A stretch of 64,000 bases of DNA from Nipponacmea schrenckii (GCA_030562195.1 JAUJPP010000007.1:24983769-25047768); one strand, 5' to 3'. Positions 21,897 to 34,475 are shown, counted from the stretch's first letter. The notes: generated by a model not told the origin, from the letters alone. Numbers and translations are program-made.

Positions 21897-21999
21897 TACA
21901 TATATTTAAATGTTTTCCTCTAGTATGGGATTTCTGAAATAATTTAATAAGACATAAAACCTTATAACTTTTTTGGTCATAGAGTGAAAGTCTAGTCGG

Positions 22000-22110
22000 C
22001 TTCCCTCCTTATTCCAATCAACCAAGCTTTAATTGGGTACATAAGATAAGCGGTATGATCACAGCCAAGAGGGTTGACCAAGGACCAACTTGCAGAAATT
22101 ATCTTTTTAA
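22000..22110 (+). mobile_element. SINE family B fragment
   Basis: The reverse complement of this stretch (GGTCCTTGGTCAACCCTCTT ... GTACCCAATTAAAGC) matches 30978-31075 (GGTCCTTGGCCAAACCTCTG ... GTACCCATTTACAGC). The tRNA-like head is not preserved here. Confidence 0.55.
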
Positions 22111-23623
22111 ATGTGGTTATTTCTTTCATATATTAATCATTCATATAATGCTTGGCAAATATAATTATGCATTTGACAGTTTTTAGAACTTGTTAGTTTT
22201 CTAGTGGGTTTAATCAGTCAAAACCCAGGTCAGCTTTCTTTATCCATTTCATAACTTTCATAAAATTTACTTAAAATATTATCTTTCTGCAATGAGATCC
22301 ATTATCAAACTTTGTTTATCTCAAGCCAAAAAAGTTAATATGATATTTCATGAAGTGTGGTCTAATTTATCTGATTTAATGAAGTGAGATGTAATTTATC
22401 TTATCAGAAGCCACAGTCAAAGTAAAAAAAAATATGTTGATTTTTCAATTTCTGCAAACCACTAAGATTGTTATTGAGAATAGGGCTTAGTGTCAGTTTG
22501 TCTAGATTGCATGAAAATGGATATCATCAGTTTTTTATCAAGAACATTGTTTATGTTGAGTAATGTGTTTGTTAGTTGACATATCAAAATTACACTCTTA
22601 CAAAACAAATAAGCTTGATCCTCAAGAATTTTCTAGGTAATATGAAAGTTTATAACAACAGTATGTTACCATGAACACTTTTTATGTTGATTAATGTTTC
22701 CGTAACATTTGACATATCAATAAACTGAACAACCTTGCAAGATCCTCACTAATCATAGGGTAGGATAATTTTTTTTAAAGACGCATGATGAAAAATTTGG
22801 ATGGATATTTGAACAACAGTATAATGCTACCATGAAAACTTTTTATGTTTTGCATTATGTTGCGCTGAGTAACGCTTCTAGATCCTAACTTATCAAAGGT
22901 GAGGATTCAGCTTTTTTCTTGGTTGCCTAGTGAAAATCTAGGCATCAGTCACTATGATCACTTAATTTTGAAAATAGTCTAAATACCTTCTCTAATACTA
23001 CTCTGCGCAATGCTGGAACCTCAAGGTCACAGGGAAGGATATAAGTTCATCTGAAAGTTTGTGAAGTGCCAACACAATAATATACCCAGACATTAACACA
23101 TTGTTAACAACAGCATCACCATATATAATGACCCAAGCTAATTTAACTTCTCTTTCAATTAGTCAGTGAATGCAATTATCACATAATAACAAATACCCAA
23201 CAATTATTGTCTCGAGAACTTGTCTAAGTTCATGGCAACGTATGTGACTCCAATGATCTTCACACAATATTTTTTGTCCCAAGAGTAAAATATTCTTCTT
23301 ATTACCCATTATAAACACATTTTGTCTGAGGCAAACTTTACAATTTCCATGAAAGCTTTTGCAATTCAACCATAACAAAGCAGTCAGACAGTTCAATTGT
23401 TAGAGATTCAATAGATGTCTGCTGGCTTTGAAAAGGTTTATGGTGCAAGAGTCCTCAATATTTCCCTTGCTCCTTCCGTTTCGGGTCTTAATATTTGATT
23501 ACTACTGGTGTGGTAGACGAAAGAAAAAACAAGTGACATTAATATCAGATGTCAGACAAAGATGTTAAATGATATTTAACCTTGTCAAATTTGCCCTTGA
23601 ATACAATTTTTAGATAAACACCT
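22111..23623. other. Intronic DNA without recognised features
   Basis: No exon, RNA gene or structured repeat supported. Phrases such as 'ACCATGAACACTTTTTATGTT' recur imperfectly around 22670 and 22830. Confidence 0.4.
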
Positions 23624-23813
23624 TAACAAGTGGTTGCCTAGCAATATATGTCCACTTTAATTAAAGTTTTTTTTCTGCTTTAACACAGGTTGAAACTCTA
23701 ACATTTTTTTGTCGAAATGAACTCAAATGTGAGCCTAGTCAAAGATCTTTTGGATAATACTTTACACAAAAAGTTAAAGTGAAATTTGCTTTTTTTATTT
23801 GTGGGTATATAAA
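23624..23813 (+). repeat. Pearl-like repeat element, short copy without core repeats
   Basis: It has the head (AACAAGTGGTTGCCTAGCAA) and a 3' end reading GTGGGTATATAAA only about 170 bp later. The core units and the GGAC microsatellite are missing. Confidence 0.6.
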
Positions 23814-23865
23814 TCCTTTGACATATATATATACTTACACATGAAGAATGTGAACAATGTATTTA

Positions 23866-24239
23866 CAGTCAAACCCCTCTAAACCAATATGCCATAAGAC
23901 AAATGGAAAATACTGCTGGTTTATGAGGGTTGCTGGTTTCTTGTGCAATAAGTTACTGAGAGTTAATTCCCTGGTCATATGTTGTCCACAAACACAAAAG
24001 CATCAGTAAATGTCAATGGATTAATGTTCAATTATTACAATAAATGATAAATACTGATAAAATTTGCTGGTTTAGACAGTTTAATTAACTAGAGCTGCTC
24101 TGGGACTTTGTTTAAATATTGGATTGCCGTTTAGGAGGTGTCGATATAAAAAGGGTTTCCATTTACAGATTATACAGTGTTTGATTGTGACTTTATAATT
24201 ATGTTGGTTTATAGAGGATGGGTTGAAAGGGTTTGACTA
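23866..24239. mobile_element. Tc1/mariner-type MITE
   Basis: Terminal inverted repeats CAGTCAAACCCCTCTAAACC and GGTTTATAGAGG...GGGTTTGACTA, with TA at both ends (23864-23865 and 24240-24241). These ends resemble pogo/mariner-group termini. 374 bp, no coding capacity. Confidence 0.7.
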
Positions 24240-24248
24240 TATAATATA

Positions 24249-26005
24249 CCGTATAATTCCGAATATAGTGCGCAGGCATGTATAATGCGCACCCCTTCCT
24301 TGCCTCCGCGAAATCGGGGAAAATTCATTTACCCATGTATAGTGCGCACCCCTTTTCGCGGCAAAAATACGACTTTAAGTCGGCATTTTATAGACACCAA
24401 TATCGGGAAATAGTTGTCAATACGTAAGTCACCATTCATAGATTTTTTTTTTTATAATAAACAATGTTCCACTGCAACTTACGTTTCTACTATTTGTAAT
24501 TTGTAAACGACTTTATCGGGATACCGAGCTATTCGATTACGGTACCGCGGAGTCGAGTCGAGAATACGATTTTAAGTTGGTATTTCACAGATACCAATAT
24601 CGGGAAATAGTTGTCAATACGTAAGTCACCATTCATAGTTTTTTTTATAATAAACAATGTTCCACTGCAACTTACGTTTCTACTATTTATTTTTATAATA
24701 AAATCCATTTTAATCCCGTATTTATTGCTTCTAATCTCTCGTAATGGTATTATTGAGTGTTATTTAGAAATCATGTATCATGCTATTAAATTACGGTACC
24801 GAGGATGATATTCTATTGGAATAAAAATGTGCAATTAACCGGTAAACTTAGACGTATTGAAGAAGATATTGACAGAAATTCAAAGGGCTAACGGTAACTG
24901 GCTTGGTGTAAGACTAATAGGCCCCATTATACCTGTAATCATAATGCGAATAATAATCATGATATTGCGTCAGTTCATTTTGTGTGAATATTTGATTATT
25001 ATACTAATCGATAAATTGTACACGACTTTACTGAGATACCGCGCTATTCAATTACGGTACTCACCTGATTCGTTTTTTTTAATGCTATGGACGGTACCGA
25101 GGATGATATTCATCTTGAAGAAAAAAGTGCAATTACCCGGTAAACTTAGACGTATTGAAGAAGATATCATTGACAGGAATTCGAAGGGCTTACGGTAACT
25201 GACTTGGTCTAAGACCAATAGGCCCCATTATACTTGTAATCATAATGCGAATAATCATCATGATATTGCGTCAGTTCCTTTTGTGTGAATACTTAATTGT
25301 GATTGTTTCGTTTGTTTAACGTAAATAAATATCATTGTCTTTCTTAATTAAGTCTTTAATCATCGCTGGAGTGACACGATTCGCTCAATAGTTTATTTTT
25401 ATCGTCTGCTTTTACCCCCCGCATAGATTTATCGACTAGTATTGCCTCTCAACGGAAATGAAAAAAATGACGGCGTGAACCATGTGTATCATATCTGATG
25501 AATAATTAGGAAAACAATGGATTATATTAAAACCCAGTTATTCTGGTAACCGTATTTATATTCAGACAAGACTCGATTACGTATTGAGGCATGTCATTAA
25601 GCATGACAATCAATTGTTCCTACTATAAAAGCCATCCAAAATGCTTGGCCCGTGAACATTATTTTTGGTACCTCTCGTCTTCACGTAAATTTTCCCATGT
25701 TAATAACAAAGTTATTAACTTGAATCATTTTAATTTTGTTCAAATATTTAACAATACTTATTTAATTTATAAGATAATAATCATATTGTGCCGTTATTAC
25801 AATCATAATTCAATCTTTTACACAAATCAATTTTACCGAGAATGTCGATGAGGGAAGACAAAATGGCGGATCCTTAACATCGACTTGCGGCATTCTCGTT
25901 GGGAAAAAATACTCGAAATTTATTTACCCGTATATAGTGCGCACCCCCTCTTTGTTGGGCCCATTTTATGATAAAAACCTGCGCATTATACACGGAAATA
26001 TACGG
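24249..26005 (+). mobile_element. TA-flanked Tc1/mariner-group element, copy 1
   Basis: A 1757-bp element between TA dinucleotides. The ends are CCGTATAATTCCGAATATAG and, inverted on the right, CCGTATATTTCCGTGTATAA, then TGCGCAGG on both sides. The body has two internal tandem duplications: a block containing CACCATTCATAG and a block containing AAACTTAGACGTATTGAAGA. A short piece encodes AMDGTEDDI, like the acidic tail of pogo/Tigger-type transposases; no catalytic domain remains. Copy 2 (41749-43502) is nearly identical by eye. A TGGCGGA motif lies near the right end. Confidence 0.85.
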
Positions 26006-26252
26006 TAATCATGTAATCAGAGATATAAATATATATGGTAATAAATAAAGTCAAAATAGATGGTATTCAGATACCATCTTCATACTAACCATATCCTATT
26101 GCAAAGATTTCAGTTACATGAATAAAACAATTTTATTTTGCATTTCATAGGTTGTTATGTGCTTCATATACAGTTAAAAACAACTTATTTTGAGATTGTT
26201 TTACTTCAGAACTAAATATATATTCCATTGTATTCTGTATATATTTTTGCAG

Positions 26253-26283
<31 letters not shown>

Positions 26284-26580
26284 TGAAAGAATATATTCTT
26301 TGGAAATTTGATAAAAGATTAACAGGATATCATTATATACTATAGTACACTACATCTTCATTAGTCAAGAGACCTAGTAACCGAGAATAATGCATGTAAG
26401 TTTAATTCCTTCACAATATGCAAATAAAATGAAAGCTTAAAGATATCATACTAATATGATGCATAAATACAACCATTTAGATATCAAATGCATTAAATAT
26501 GAATGTTTTCAAAATTGCCATTTGCTGTGCATACTATTGTCTTCAAAAATCATATTGCATTTTTAAGTAGTATTTTATAC
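26006..26580. other. AT-rich DNA with a TA microsatellite
   Basis: About 16 TA dinucleotides around 26249-26280. No gene seen. Confidence 0.6.
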
Positions 26581-26743
26581 ATATTAAAGTATTTGATACA
26601 TATGATTGATATCTTGAAAATAGCATATGATAATACATTTGATATCTTGAAACAGTATTAGATACATATGAATGCTATCGAAATAGTATTTGATAATATT
26701 TAGGAATCATGTATATTGATAAGCTGAAAGCCTCTACTATTTG
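26581..26743. repeat. 29-bp minisatellite (GATATCTTGAAA...), left part
   Basis: Diverged units of about GATATCTTGAAACAGTTTTT plus GATACAAAT. The same array continues at 29813-29966 and again at 30304-30360, so two insertions have split one array. Confidence 0.7.
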
Positions 26744-26747
26744 ATAA

Positions 26748-26984
26748 ATGTATATACAACTTTCATTGAGGATACCGCACTTTTCAATTATACTCACTCG
26801 AAGCTTTAAGAGGTGTTGCATTTATAATGCTATGGACGACAACGAGGATAATATTCTATTTGAAGATATATGTGAAAATAAACCTAGACATATTGAAGAA
26901 GATACCATTGACACCTTTAAGATTGAGGAATTGGACCCAGATATAATAGACGATGAGGAATTCAAAGGGTTTACAGAAAACTGA
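26748..26984 (+). pseudogene. C-terminal remnant of a pogo/Tigger-like transposase
   Basis: A 78-codon frame whose second part reads AMDDNEDNILFEDI, then HIEEDTIDTFKIEELDPDII and DDEEFKGF. An acidic C-terminal tail with an A(M/L)DGTEDD-like motif is typical of pogo/Tigger/Jerky-type transposases (family knowledge). Copies 1 and 2 carry AMDGTEDDI at the matching place, followed by broken frames. No DDE domain lies upstream, because the element is 5' truncated here. The first 26 residues are probably not original coding sequence. Confidence 0.5.
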
Positions 26985-27557
26985 CTTGTTGAAGACTAAA
27001 AGGCCAAATTACACTTTATGTATAATAATCGTTATATTGCGTCCGTTCCTTTGTGTGCATTATTTTGTTATACTTAATTGTTATTTTTTTTTGTTTAATA
27101 TGATTGTCTTTCTTTATTAAGTCATTAATCATTGCTGGAGTGAAACAGTTCTACCAATAGTTTATATTTATTGTCTGCTTTAACCCCCCACATCAATTTA
27201 TCAGCTAGTATTGCCTTCCAATAATGAAAAATTAATGACATGAACCATGTGTATCATATCTGATGTATAATTTAGAAACCAATGGATTATATTAAAACCA
27301 AGTTATTCTGTTAACCGTATTTATATTAAGGCAAGACTCGATAACGTATTGAGAAATGTCATGTAGCATGACATTCAATTGTTCCTACAATCTATCCAAA
27401 AACTTGGACTGTGATGATTTTTTTTTTGTATCTGTCGTCTTCACATAATATTTTCCATTCTAATAACACAAAATTAAACTTTAATCATTTAAGTTTTGTT
27501 CAAATATTTCACAATAAATTTTTTTCAAATAGATAATAATCATATTAAGCCATTATT

Positions 27558-29606
27558 TATGGAAGACAATCCCTGCCATAATTAATCATTCTTAATGCTT
27601 AATTCGGTGATAAACATTAGTACAGTAAAATCAACATTTGTACTCTTAATTTGACATTTGTTCGCTAAATTCATAATTTGTTGTTAAAAATTTATCATTC
27701 GAATAAAGAATATTACTGATCAAATTAACGATTAAGCCGAACTAATATTGCCCACTTCATAATGCCGAACAAATGTTGAAAAACATTTCTCGCATTTCAT
27801 GAGAACGATATCATTATGACGACATGTGGCGCTGCTCAATTTTAGTTAGGGCTTCGTTCCTATTTGTTTGGCCAATTTTTATGGCCAGCAAGTGGCTGTG
27901 TACAAAGTAAAAAATCTTATTATGAATTCCAATTTTATGATAAAAAGCGAAGTTTTTAATCAAACTCTTGGTACTATTGGATTGTAATATTTTGAGATAA
28001 ATATGGTGCCTATACCAGGAAATGTTTTGAAAAATGGCCATTTTTTGTACAGTCTACAGTGATGGTTGTGGGACAGATATTTTGATGGAATTAGCAAAAT
28101 CCCAACTACATGGTTTCTACAGACCTTTGAAGATATCCATAATTCCAATATAAAAGTACATGTATTCATGACAAGCTTAGTTACTGGCCAGTTCGAGACG
28201 AAGACTCGTCATGGCCAATCTTAGAAAAATAGCCAATTTTTAAATATTCCACTCTGATGGTGGTGGGCTATATTTTTTGATGGGATTGGTAAGCATCCCT
28301 ACCACATGTGGTGCCTTCAGACCTATGAAAATCCAAAAAATTCCAATGAAATGGTATTTCCATTCCAAATTTAGCGACTGGCCAGTCAGTCAGTCAGTGA
28401 TGAAGACTCTTCATGGCCAATTTTTTAACAGTCCACGGTGATGGTGGTCGAGCATAATTTTTGATGGAATTGGCAGAATCCTAACCACACGGTACATTCA
28501 GACCTGAGAATAAATCAAATAATTCCAAAGTAATGGTATTTTCATGCCAAACGTAGTGACTGGCCAGTCAGGGATGAGAACTCTTCATGGCCAATTGATA
28601 AAATATGGCCAATTTTTTATCAGTCAACGCTGATGGTGGTGGGGCATAAGTATTGATGGGATTGGTAAGCATCCCTACCACATGTGGTGCCTTCAGACCT
28701 ATGAAAATCCAAAAAATTGCAATGAAATGGTATTTCCATTCCAAATTTAGCGACTGGCCAGTCAGTGATGAAGACTCTTCGTGGCAAATTATTTGAAAAA
28801 TGACCTTTGTTTGAAAAGTCCACGCTGATGGTGGTGGGGAATAAATTTTGAATTGGCAGAATCCCAACCAAATAGTGGCTTCTGACGTTTATGCCCCACC
28901 ACCATCAGCGTGGACTGTTAAAAATTGACGACGAGCCATAACGAATCTTCATCTTTATCTGACCAGTAACTAAACTTGGCATGAAAATACTATTATATTG
29001 GAATTTTAGATATATTCACACGTCTGAAGAAACCATGTGGTTGGGATTTTGCAAATTCCATCAAATTATCTGTCCCACCACCATCACTGTGGACTGTACA
29101 AAAATTGGCCATTTTGAAAACATTTCATGGTATAGGCGCCATATTTATGTCAAAATCTCACATTCCAATGAATAAAGAGTACCAAGAGTTTGATTAAAAA
29201 CTTCGCTTTTTATCAAATTGGAATTCATAATATGATTCTTTACTTTGTACACAGCCACTGGCCGGCCATAAAAATTGACCAAATAAATAGGAAAGAAGCC
29301 CTAACTCAAATTGAGCAGCGCCACTTGTTGTCATAATGAAAACGTTCTCATGAAATGCGAGAAATGTTTTTCAACATTTGTTCGGTTAACTTCATTCGGC
29401 GTTATGAAGTGGGCACTATTAGTTCGGCTTTATCGTTAATTTGTTCAGTAATATTCTTTATTCGAATGATAAATTTTTAACAACAAATTATGAATTTAGC
29501 GAACAAATGTCAAATTAAGCGTACAAATGTTGATTTTACTGTACTAATGTTTAACACCGAATTAAGCATTAAGAATGATTAATTATGGCAGGGATTGTCT
29601 TCCATA
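27558..29606. mobile_element. 2-kb foldback transposon with tandem core
   Basis: Long arms of about 650 bp (27558-28200 and 28955-29606) are reverse complements with scattered differences, starting TATGGAAGACAATCCCTGCC and ending GGCAGGGATTGTCTTCCATA. ATTATT at 27552-27557 and 29607-29612 is a 6-bp target duplication. The centre is a tandem repeat. No transposase frame is seen. The RNA could form a very long duplex. Confidence 0.85.
28186..28890. repeat. 180-195 bp tandem repeat in the foldback centre
   Basis: Units start with TGGCCAGT at about 28186, 28380, 28561 and 28756. Each holds TGATGGTGGTGGG and CACATGTGGTGCCTTCAGAC-like text. The same unit also forms the inner part of both arms, and its orientation switches near 28880. 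Confidence 0.8.
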
Positions 29607-29812
29607 ATTATTTAAAATCATAATTCGATCTTTTACACAAATCATCACTGCGAAAGTCGACGAAGAAAGACAAAATGGAGGAATCTCTAACATTGATTTG
29701 CGGAAATTTTCGTAGGAAAAAAATACTCCAAATTTATTCAACTGTATATAGTGCACTTTGTTGGTCCCTGTTTTAGGGTAAAAACCTGCGCACTTTATTC
29801 GGAATTATACAG

Positions 29813-29966
29813 TATTTGATAATAAACATGATATCTTGATTAGTTTTGTTAACAAATGATATCTTGAAAAAGTTTTTGAAACAAATGATATCTTGAAACA
29901 GTTTTGGATACAAATATCTTGAAACAGTTTTTGATACAATTGATATCTTGATATAGAATTTGATAC
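29813..29966. repeat. 29-bp minisatellite (GATATCTTGAAA...), middle part
   Basis: Continues the array of 26581-26743 immediately after the right end of copy 3; it is ended by the hAT fragment at 29967. Confidence 0.75.
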
Positions 29967-30303
29967 CAGGGCTGGTGATTTATTTTTTTCCCAACCAGAC
30001 ATTTTTTAAACAATGTTTTGTTGATGTCAAAACAATGCTACACTAAGTACTATTTAACTAGTATCCACTGTAGACTGTATAAATGCCATAAATGTTTGAA
30101 AATATTCATCATAATTGGAACTTGAAACTTTCTGAACATACTGTCATACATCACATCACAATAACAAAACAATCCGATCATCAAACATCTACGGTAATTT
30201 AATATTTTTGTCCATGTTACAAATGCCGTTTTAAGATAACTTTCACCGACGGTGTTCTTCCGGTTGAACATGAAAAAACGATAAAAATGACGGTATAGAT
30301 CAA
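29967..30303 (-). mobile_element. hAT fragment, second insertion in a minisatellite
   Basis: It starts CAGGGCTGGTGATTTATTTT and is the reverse complement of about 17400-17700 of the complete hAT; shared phrases include CCGGTTGAACATGAAAAA and GTCATACATCACATCAC. TTTGATAC before it and ATTGATAC after it (30304-30311) differ by one base, but the array itself contains this motif. The other terminus is missing. Confidence 0.75.
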
Positions 30304-30969
30304 ATTGATACACATGATATCTTGAAATAGTATTTGATACAGATGTTTTTGATATAGTTAAATCATATATGAAATCATGTGACTTAAAAGCAATGAGTAA
30401 TTTACTAAATGGCATATATGTAATAGCAAAAAAGGCTCTACAACTTCAGCTTCAACCAAATTCAATAGACAACTGATTGACAAACTCTTATAGGCACATG
30501 AACTGCTATTGACCTTTTGCAATAATCACTTCGTAATGGACCTATTCACTGATTCCATATCAGTTTCTTAATTTAGTGTGTCAACATAATCTTCTTATAT
30601 AACTGAAATGTCTTCATTATACCATTCAGCTATTGAGTTTTGAAGAGTAAGAAAAGAATTAGGCCTATTCTATGTTTCTTGTATGCAGGCAAAATAGACT
30701 GTCACTTCCTTGATAAATGTCAGTGAGAAAAGAAATTTCTAAAAAATACTCAACTGAGAGTCAAAATATATCTGTTTGATCAGACCTTACAGTGCAACTG
30801 ACATAATCAGTCCACACAATCTGGCGCCATTGGGGATTACATGGGAATCCTGTAATATCAGTTGTCATTGAATTTAACACCAGATCAATTTTCAAGGCAC
30901 TGAATTCATTTTATCAAGAAAGAAAGAAAAGAAACAACTATATTTTACAAGGATAACAACTTGGGTTTA
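30304..30969. other. End of the minisatellite, then unassigned DNA
   Basis: 30304-30360 holds the last diverged GATATCTTGAAATAG units. The rest shows no gene. Confidence 0.5.
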
Positions 30970-31210
30970 CAAGTCCTTTCTACCAGCTGGTCCTTGGCCA
31001 AACCTCTGGGCACTGATCTTTCTTGAATTATCCGTACCCATTTACAGCTGGGTGGACTGGAATTATAAGTGTAGATGACTTATTCACATATACATCCAAC
31101 TTTTATACACTGATCGAGATTAACACTCACCTCCGACATTTTCAACGCATCATAGCAAATGACGTCATGACGTTAAGAACCAACGCTCTAACCGCTGTGC
31201 TATAGAAAAC
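30970..31210 (-). mobile_element. SINE family B with tRNA-like head
   Basis: On the minus strand the right end reads TATAGCACAGCGGTTAGAGC, which fits a tRNA A-box (TRGYNNANNGG), then GTTGGTTCTTAACG. The body has CCAGTCCACCCAGCTGTAAA and CAGAGGTTTGGCCAAGGACC. No good B-box is seen. A related fragment is at 22000-22110. Confidence 0.6.
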
Positions 31211-33684
31211 GACAAATTTCACATGCTGCTTACATACATTCTTTTAAGCGTTTAGTTTTTGAAAAATTTCTTAGATAAGCCAGTAGCACAATGAACTAGG
31301 TTCTTCTGTTTTCAATACCTTTTGTCCCGTCTGTTTCTGATAATGTGAAACCTGATGTGACTAATGGCATGAAAATACCTGCAGGATAGAAACCAAACAA
31401 GCAACATTTTAATTCATGGAGAAATAAGGGTATTCATAGTGCTTTCACTCCTTTTAAACTACAAATCTCTACAAATACCATGAACTTTATAAATTGTTTA
31501 GTGCAGTACATTTAACCTATCTATCTAAGCTATCTATTGACACTTTCCTAGAGATTCTATAGACTTGATGAGAATCATTGCTTTTGGCACAAATCCGTGT
31601 CTAGGGTATTAACAAGTTGAATGTTCCAATTATTCATCTATTTATCATATATATAACTAGCTCATTTCAGTTAACATCACTGGAAAATAAATAATGACAA
31701 TATAACATGTTACTGACATAACTTAATCATTTAACCTCAAGAATATCTCCAAAAGAAATATTTTATTAAGCGACTTAAAAACCAAAACAGTCCGAATCAA
31801 AATCAAGTGAAATTAGCATATCACATAAAGATCAGCTCCAATGATTGTACATTTGAGATTAAATAATAAGACATATATATAATGAAAGCTTTAGTTTGTG
31901 GTTCGGCAGATGAAAACCAGAGTCTCACCTGCTTAAAACTAAGGTGTCCTGATAAACTTCAGTTTATGTTGGTTCTATGTCTAACTCTTCTGAAAATCAA
32001 ATTGATGAATGTGTTACTGCAATTGGGATCCCAAAATGCATTCTGATCAAGATAGTAACAAATGCTGCCTTTTATATTCTAGAAAAAATTATATCATTAT
32101 TGTAATTTTGAGGCCATCGACGAGACACTTTTTGAAGCCGTCTGGGCTGAGGCATGAAAATATTAAACTTTCATTACTTTATTATGCTGTATAGATGAAT
32201 AAAACATTTATTGTAAATTGCGAGTGCTTATAAATCTACCTAGAATGTTCTAATAAATGTATAGTATTGCATTTGTGCAATTCACAATATAAAATGTATT
32301 TAAAGATTGAAGCATTATTCCAAACATGGAAACAAATAATAAATTAATTATCTATGACATAGTTCATAATTCTTATGTATATTATCTATATTTTCTTATA
32401 ATGTGTACGCAATAATTATATAAGCATTATTAAAAGTTGTATCGTGCTTATTACGTATTTCGACTTTGGCGAAAACGTATTGTAATCGTTAGGATTATTA
32501 TATTTTTTTTTTTTTTGCGATTCTTGGATGAGTTTGCAGACAAACTGGTAAAAGGTACAGAAATTCTAAATCTACAATTGATCTTAGAATAATTTCTATT
32601 ATCAAATAAAACAAAACCGGAAGTTCTATCTCTGACCGGAAGTGAGAACCGGAAGTTGAGTTTTTTTTGCTTTAGCAAGTTCATTTTCAGTTCTATTTTG
32701 ACCGGATTTTCAGATTTGAAACTTCAATGTGTTTGTCAACTAACAATTATAGGTTGTATGCAGCTCAGTTAAATCTTTTACCCATGGTTTGCAATTCAAT
32801 ATTCAAGGGTCATAGGAAAAAATTTCAGACCGTGATTTCTCGTGTAATATAAATGGCAAAATTTTGAAACTTTACCAGTTGATAGGCAGTATGATTATAA
32901 TTTTTGAAAAATTTTGAAAAAAAAAATTCGGCTTCGGGTTTAGACTCAAATGACGTAATTACGTAACTTTCGGTCAATAACAGCTAGGTGAAAAGTGAAA
33001 ACTGTTTAATAAATAACTTGTCAATAGTAAAAGATTTGACCTAAATAATTAGGTCAAGAAGCCCTATCGGCCGCCATTTTGAATTTTCGTTACAATTCAG
33101 ACACTATTGATAGACCGATTTCGATGAAAATTAGCACATAGATACATTGTATCATTATCTACCTTTTCTTGGAGACTGATTTATAAATTTCGTATTTTTT
33201 TTCGAATTATTCAAATTTTGATTTTTTCAAAATAAGGTCACTTTAATGGCTACGAAAGGTGTGACCCACTTAATCTATGAACTTGAAAATTAGGTCAAAT
33301 AATATTCAATATATTGTCTACGAGTAGGTATTTTTTAATTTAGCTTACTTAAAAAATTCACAGAGATAAGTTTACTTAAATACAGCAAAAATTGATAATT
33401 TTCATATTTTCGCCATCTTTAAGCGTTACGGAAGGTGTGACCTAATTAGTTTTTATGATTTACATTATTATAGGTACAGATTTAATGCTAAATATCATTG
33501 GGATCAGCTTTATCACCTTTTAAGATCCACAGCAAAAGCACTTCGAAGGAAAGTTTAGGTATTCTCATCTAATACCTATAAAAATTGATCAGATTTACCC
33601 CTATTAAAAATAACTTTCAATGTTTCATTCATTTAATTAAGGGCAAACTACATCATGTTGTCCCTAGAGGAACGATGAAGCTTT
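31211..33684. other. Intronic DNA; triple CCGGAAGT cluster
   Basis: No gene supported. ACCGGAAGT occurs three times at about 32616-32657. GNTACGNAAGGTGTGACC occurs at 33250 and 33426, suggesting an old duplication. TTTTTTTTTTTT lies near 32502. Confidence 0.4.
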
Positions 33685-34142
33685 GAAACAACCATGTTCC
33701 TAATGCAACGTTAGGATATATGCATGAACCAACCGATGCTTTCACAATCCCAGATTCTCTTCATTAGAGACTAATAACCTCCCTTGGCAAACCATACGTC
33801 AGTACTAAATGTAAACGATCAGTGATCTTGTAATATTTGGACTAATCCATTGAATCATTGTTTTCCTTATTTCAAAACAAGTTTCTATCGAATGAAGAAA
33901 GAATAAAGCAAATCACTTTTAGAAAGCAAATACATTTTTATTTGTAATAAAATGGAAGCGGTAAATCACCTTTCTAACAAATCTGTCCAGGTTGTTATAC
34001 CAGAATCAGTTTGTAAAACTGTAACTAAAAACTTAACGCTTGCAATAATTTTTTACAAGGAATCTCATTGCTAGAAGAGTTGTTAAAGCAACGGTTGGTT
34101 CATGCATTTATCCAAATGTTGCTTTAGGAACATGTGAAACAA
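33685..34142. mobile_element. MITE-like element with ~58-bp inverted ends
   Basis: The left arm 33685-33742 (ATGCATGAACCAACCGATGC near its inner end) is the reverse complement, with several mismatches, of 34085-34142 (GCAACGGTTGGTTCATGCAT). Outer ends are GAAACAACCATGTTCC and GGAACATGTGAAACAAC. No clear target duplication and no coding capacity. Confidence 0.65.
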
Positions 34143-34394
34143 CTGACATTAATCTGATTTAGTTGAAATATAAAATACGAGAAAAAAGCCATAGGTGGTG
34201 AAAACTTAAAATCTGATTATATCAGACAATGAATATCTAACTTTCATTATTTTCTACTTTCCGTTTTGATCAGTCATGCTAGTCAGAACATCCATCAGTG
34301 CTAATTTAAAATCGTTCTTTGATAATTTCCTCCAGACAAATGTACATTTATCAATCAAAACTTTATTAAAATTACACTTTTTTTTATGGTCAGC

Positions 34395-34475
34395 TCCTCC
34401 AAACTGCATACCAGTTATGGGTAAACTGGGATTGAACCCTTGTTCCTCAAGTTAGCGAGCAAGAATCTAATTTTA
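34395..34475 (-). mobile_element. SINE head fragment (tRNA-like)
   Basis: The minus strand reads CTTGCTCGCTAACTTGAGG and then AAGGGTTCAATCCCAG, which contains a B-box (GGTTCRANNCC). It is related to the head at 63950-64000, but the downstream body is different or lost. Confidence 0.5.

Larger units (their letters stand above)
26744..29812 (+). mobile_element. TA-flanked Tc1/mariner-group element, copy 3 (old, split)
   Basis: 26744-27557 and 29607-29812 together match the right half of copies 1 and 2, including CATTGCTGGAGTGAAAC and CTGCTTTAACCCCCCACATC. The right terminus is CGGAATTATACAG followed by TA. The left half is missing. A 2049-bp foldback (27558-29606) interrupts it. It is more diverged than copies 1 and 2 but keeps a longer coding tail. 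Confidence 0.75.

Noticed and set aside
24611..25198. Open frames of 65 and 113 codons conserved in copies 1 and 2 of the TA-flanked element
   Set aside because: Conservation follows from near identity of the copies. The peptides are hydrophobic, AT-driven, partly derived from tandem duplication and contain no transposase motif beyond AMDGTEDDI in another frame.
31140..31210. A functional tRNA gene
   Set aside because: An A-box-like motif is present but there is no B-box or cloverleaf; it is the head of a SINE.
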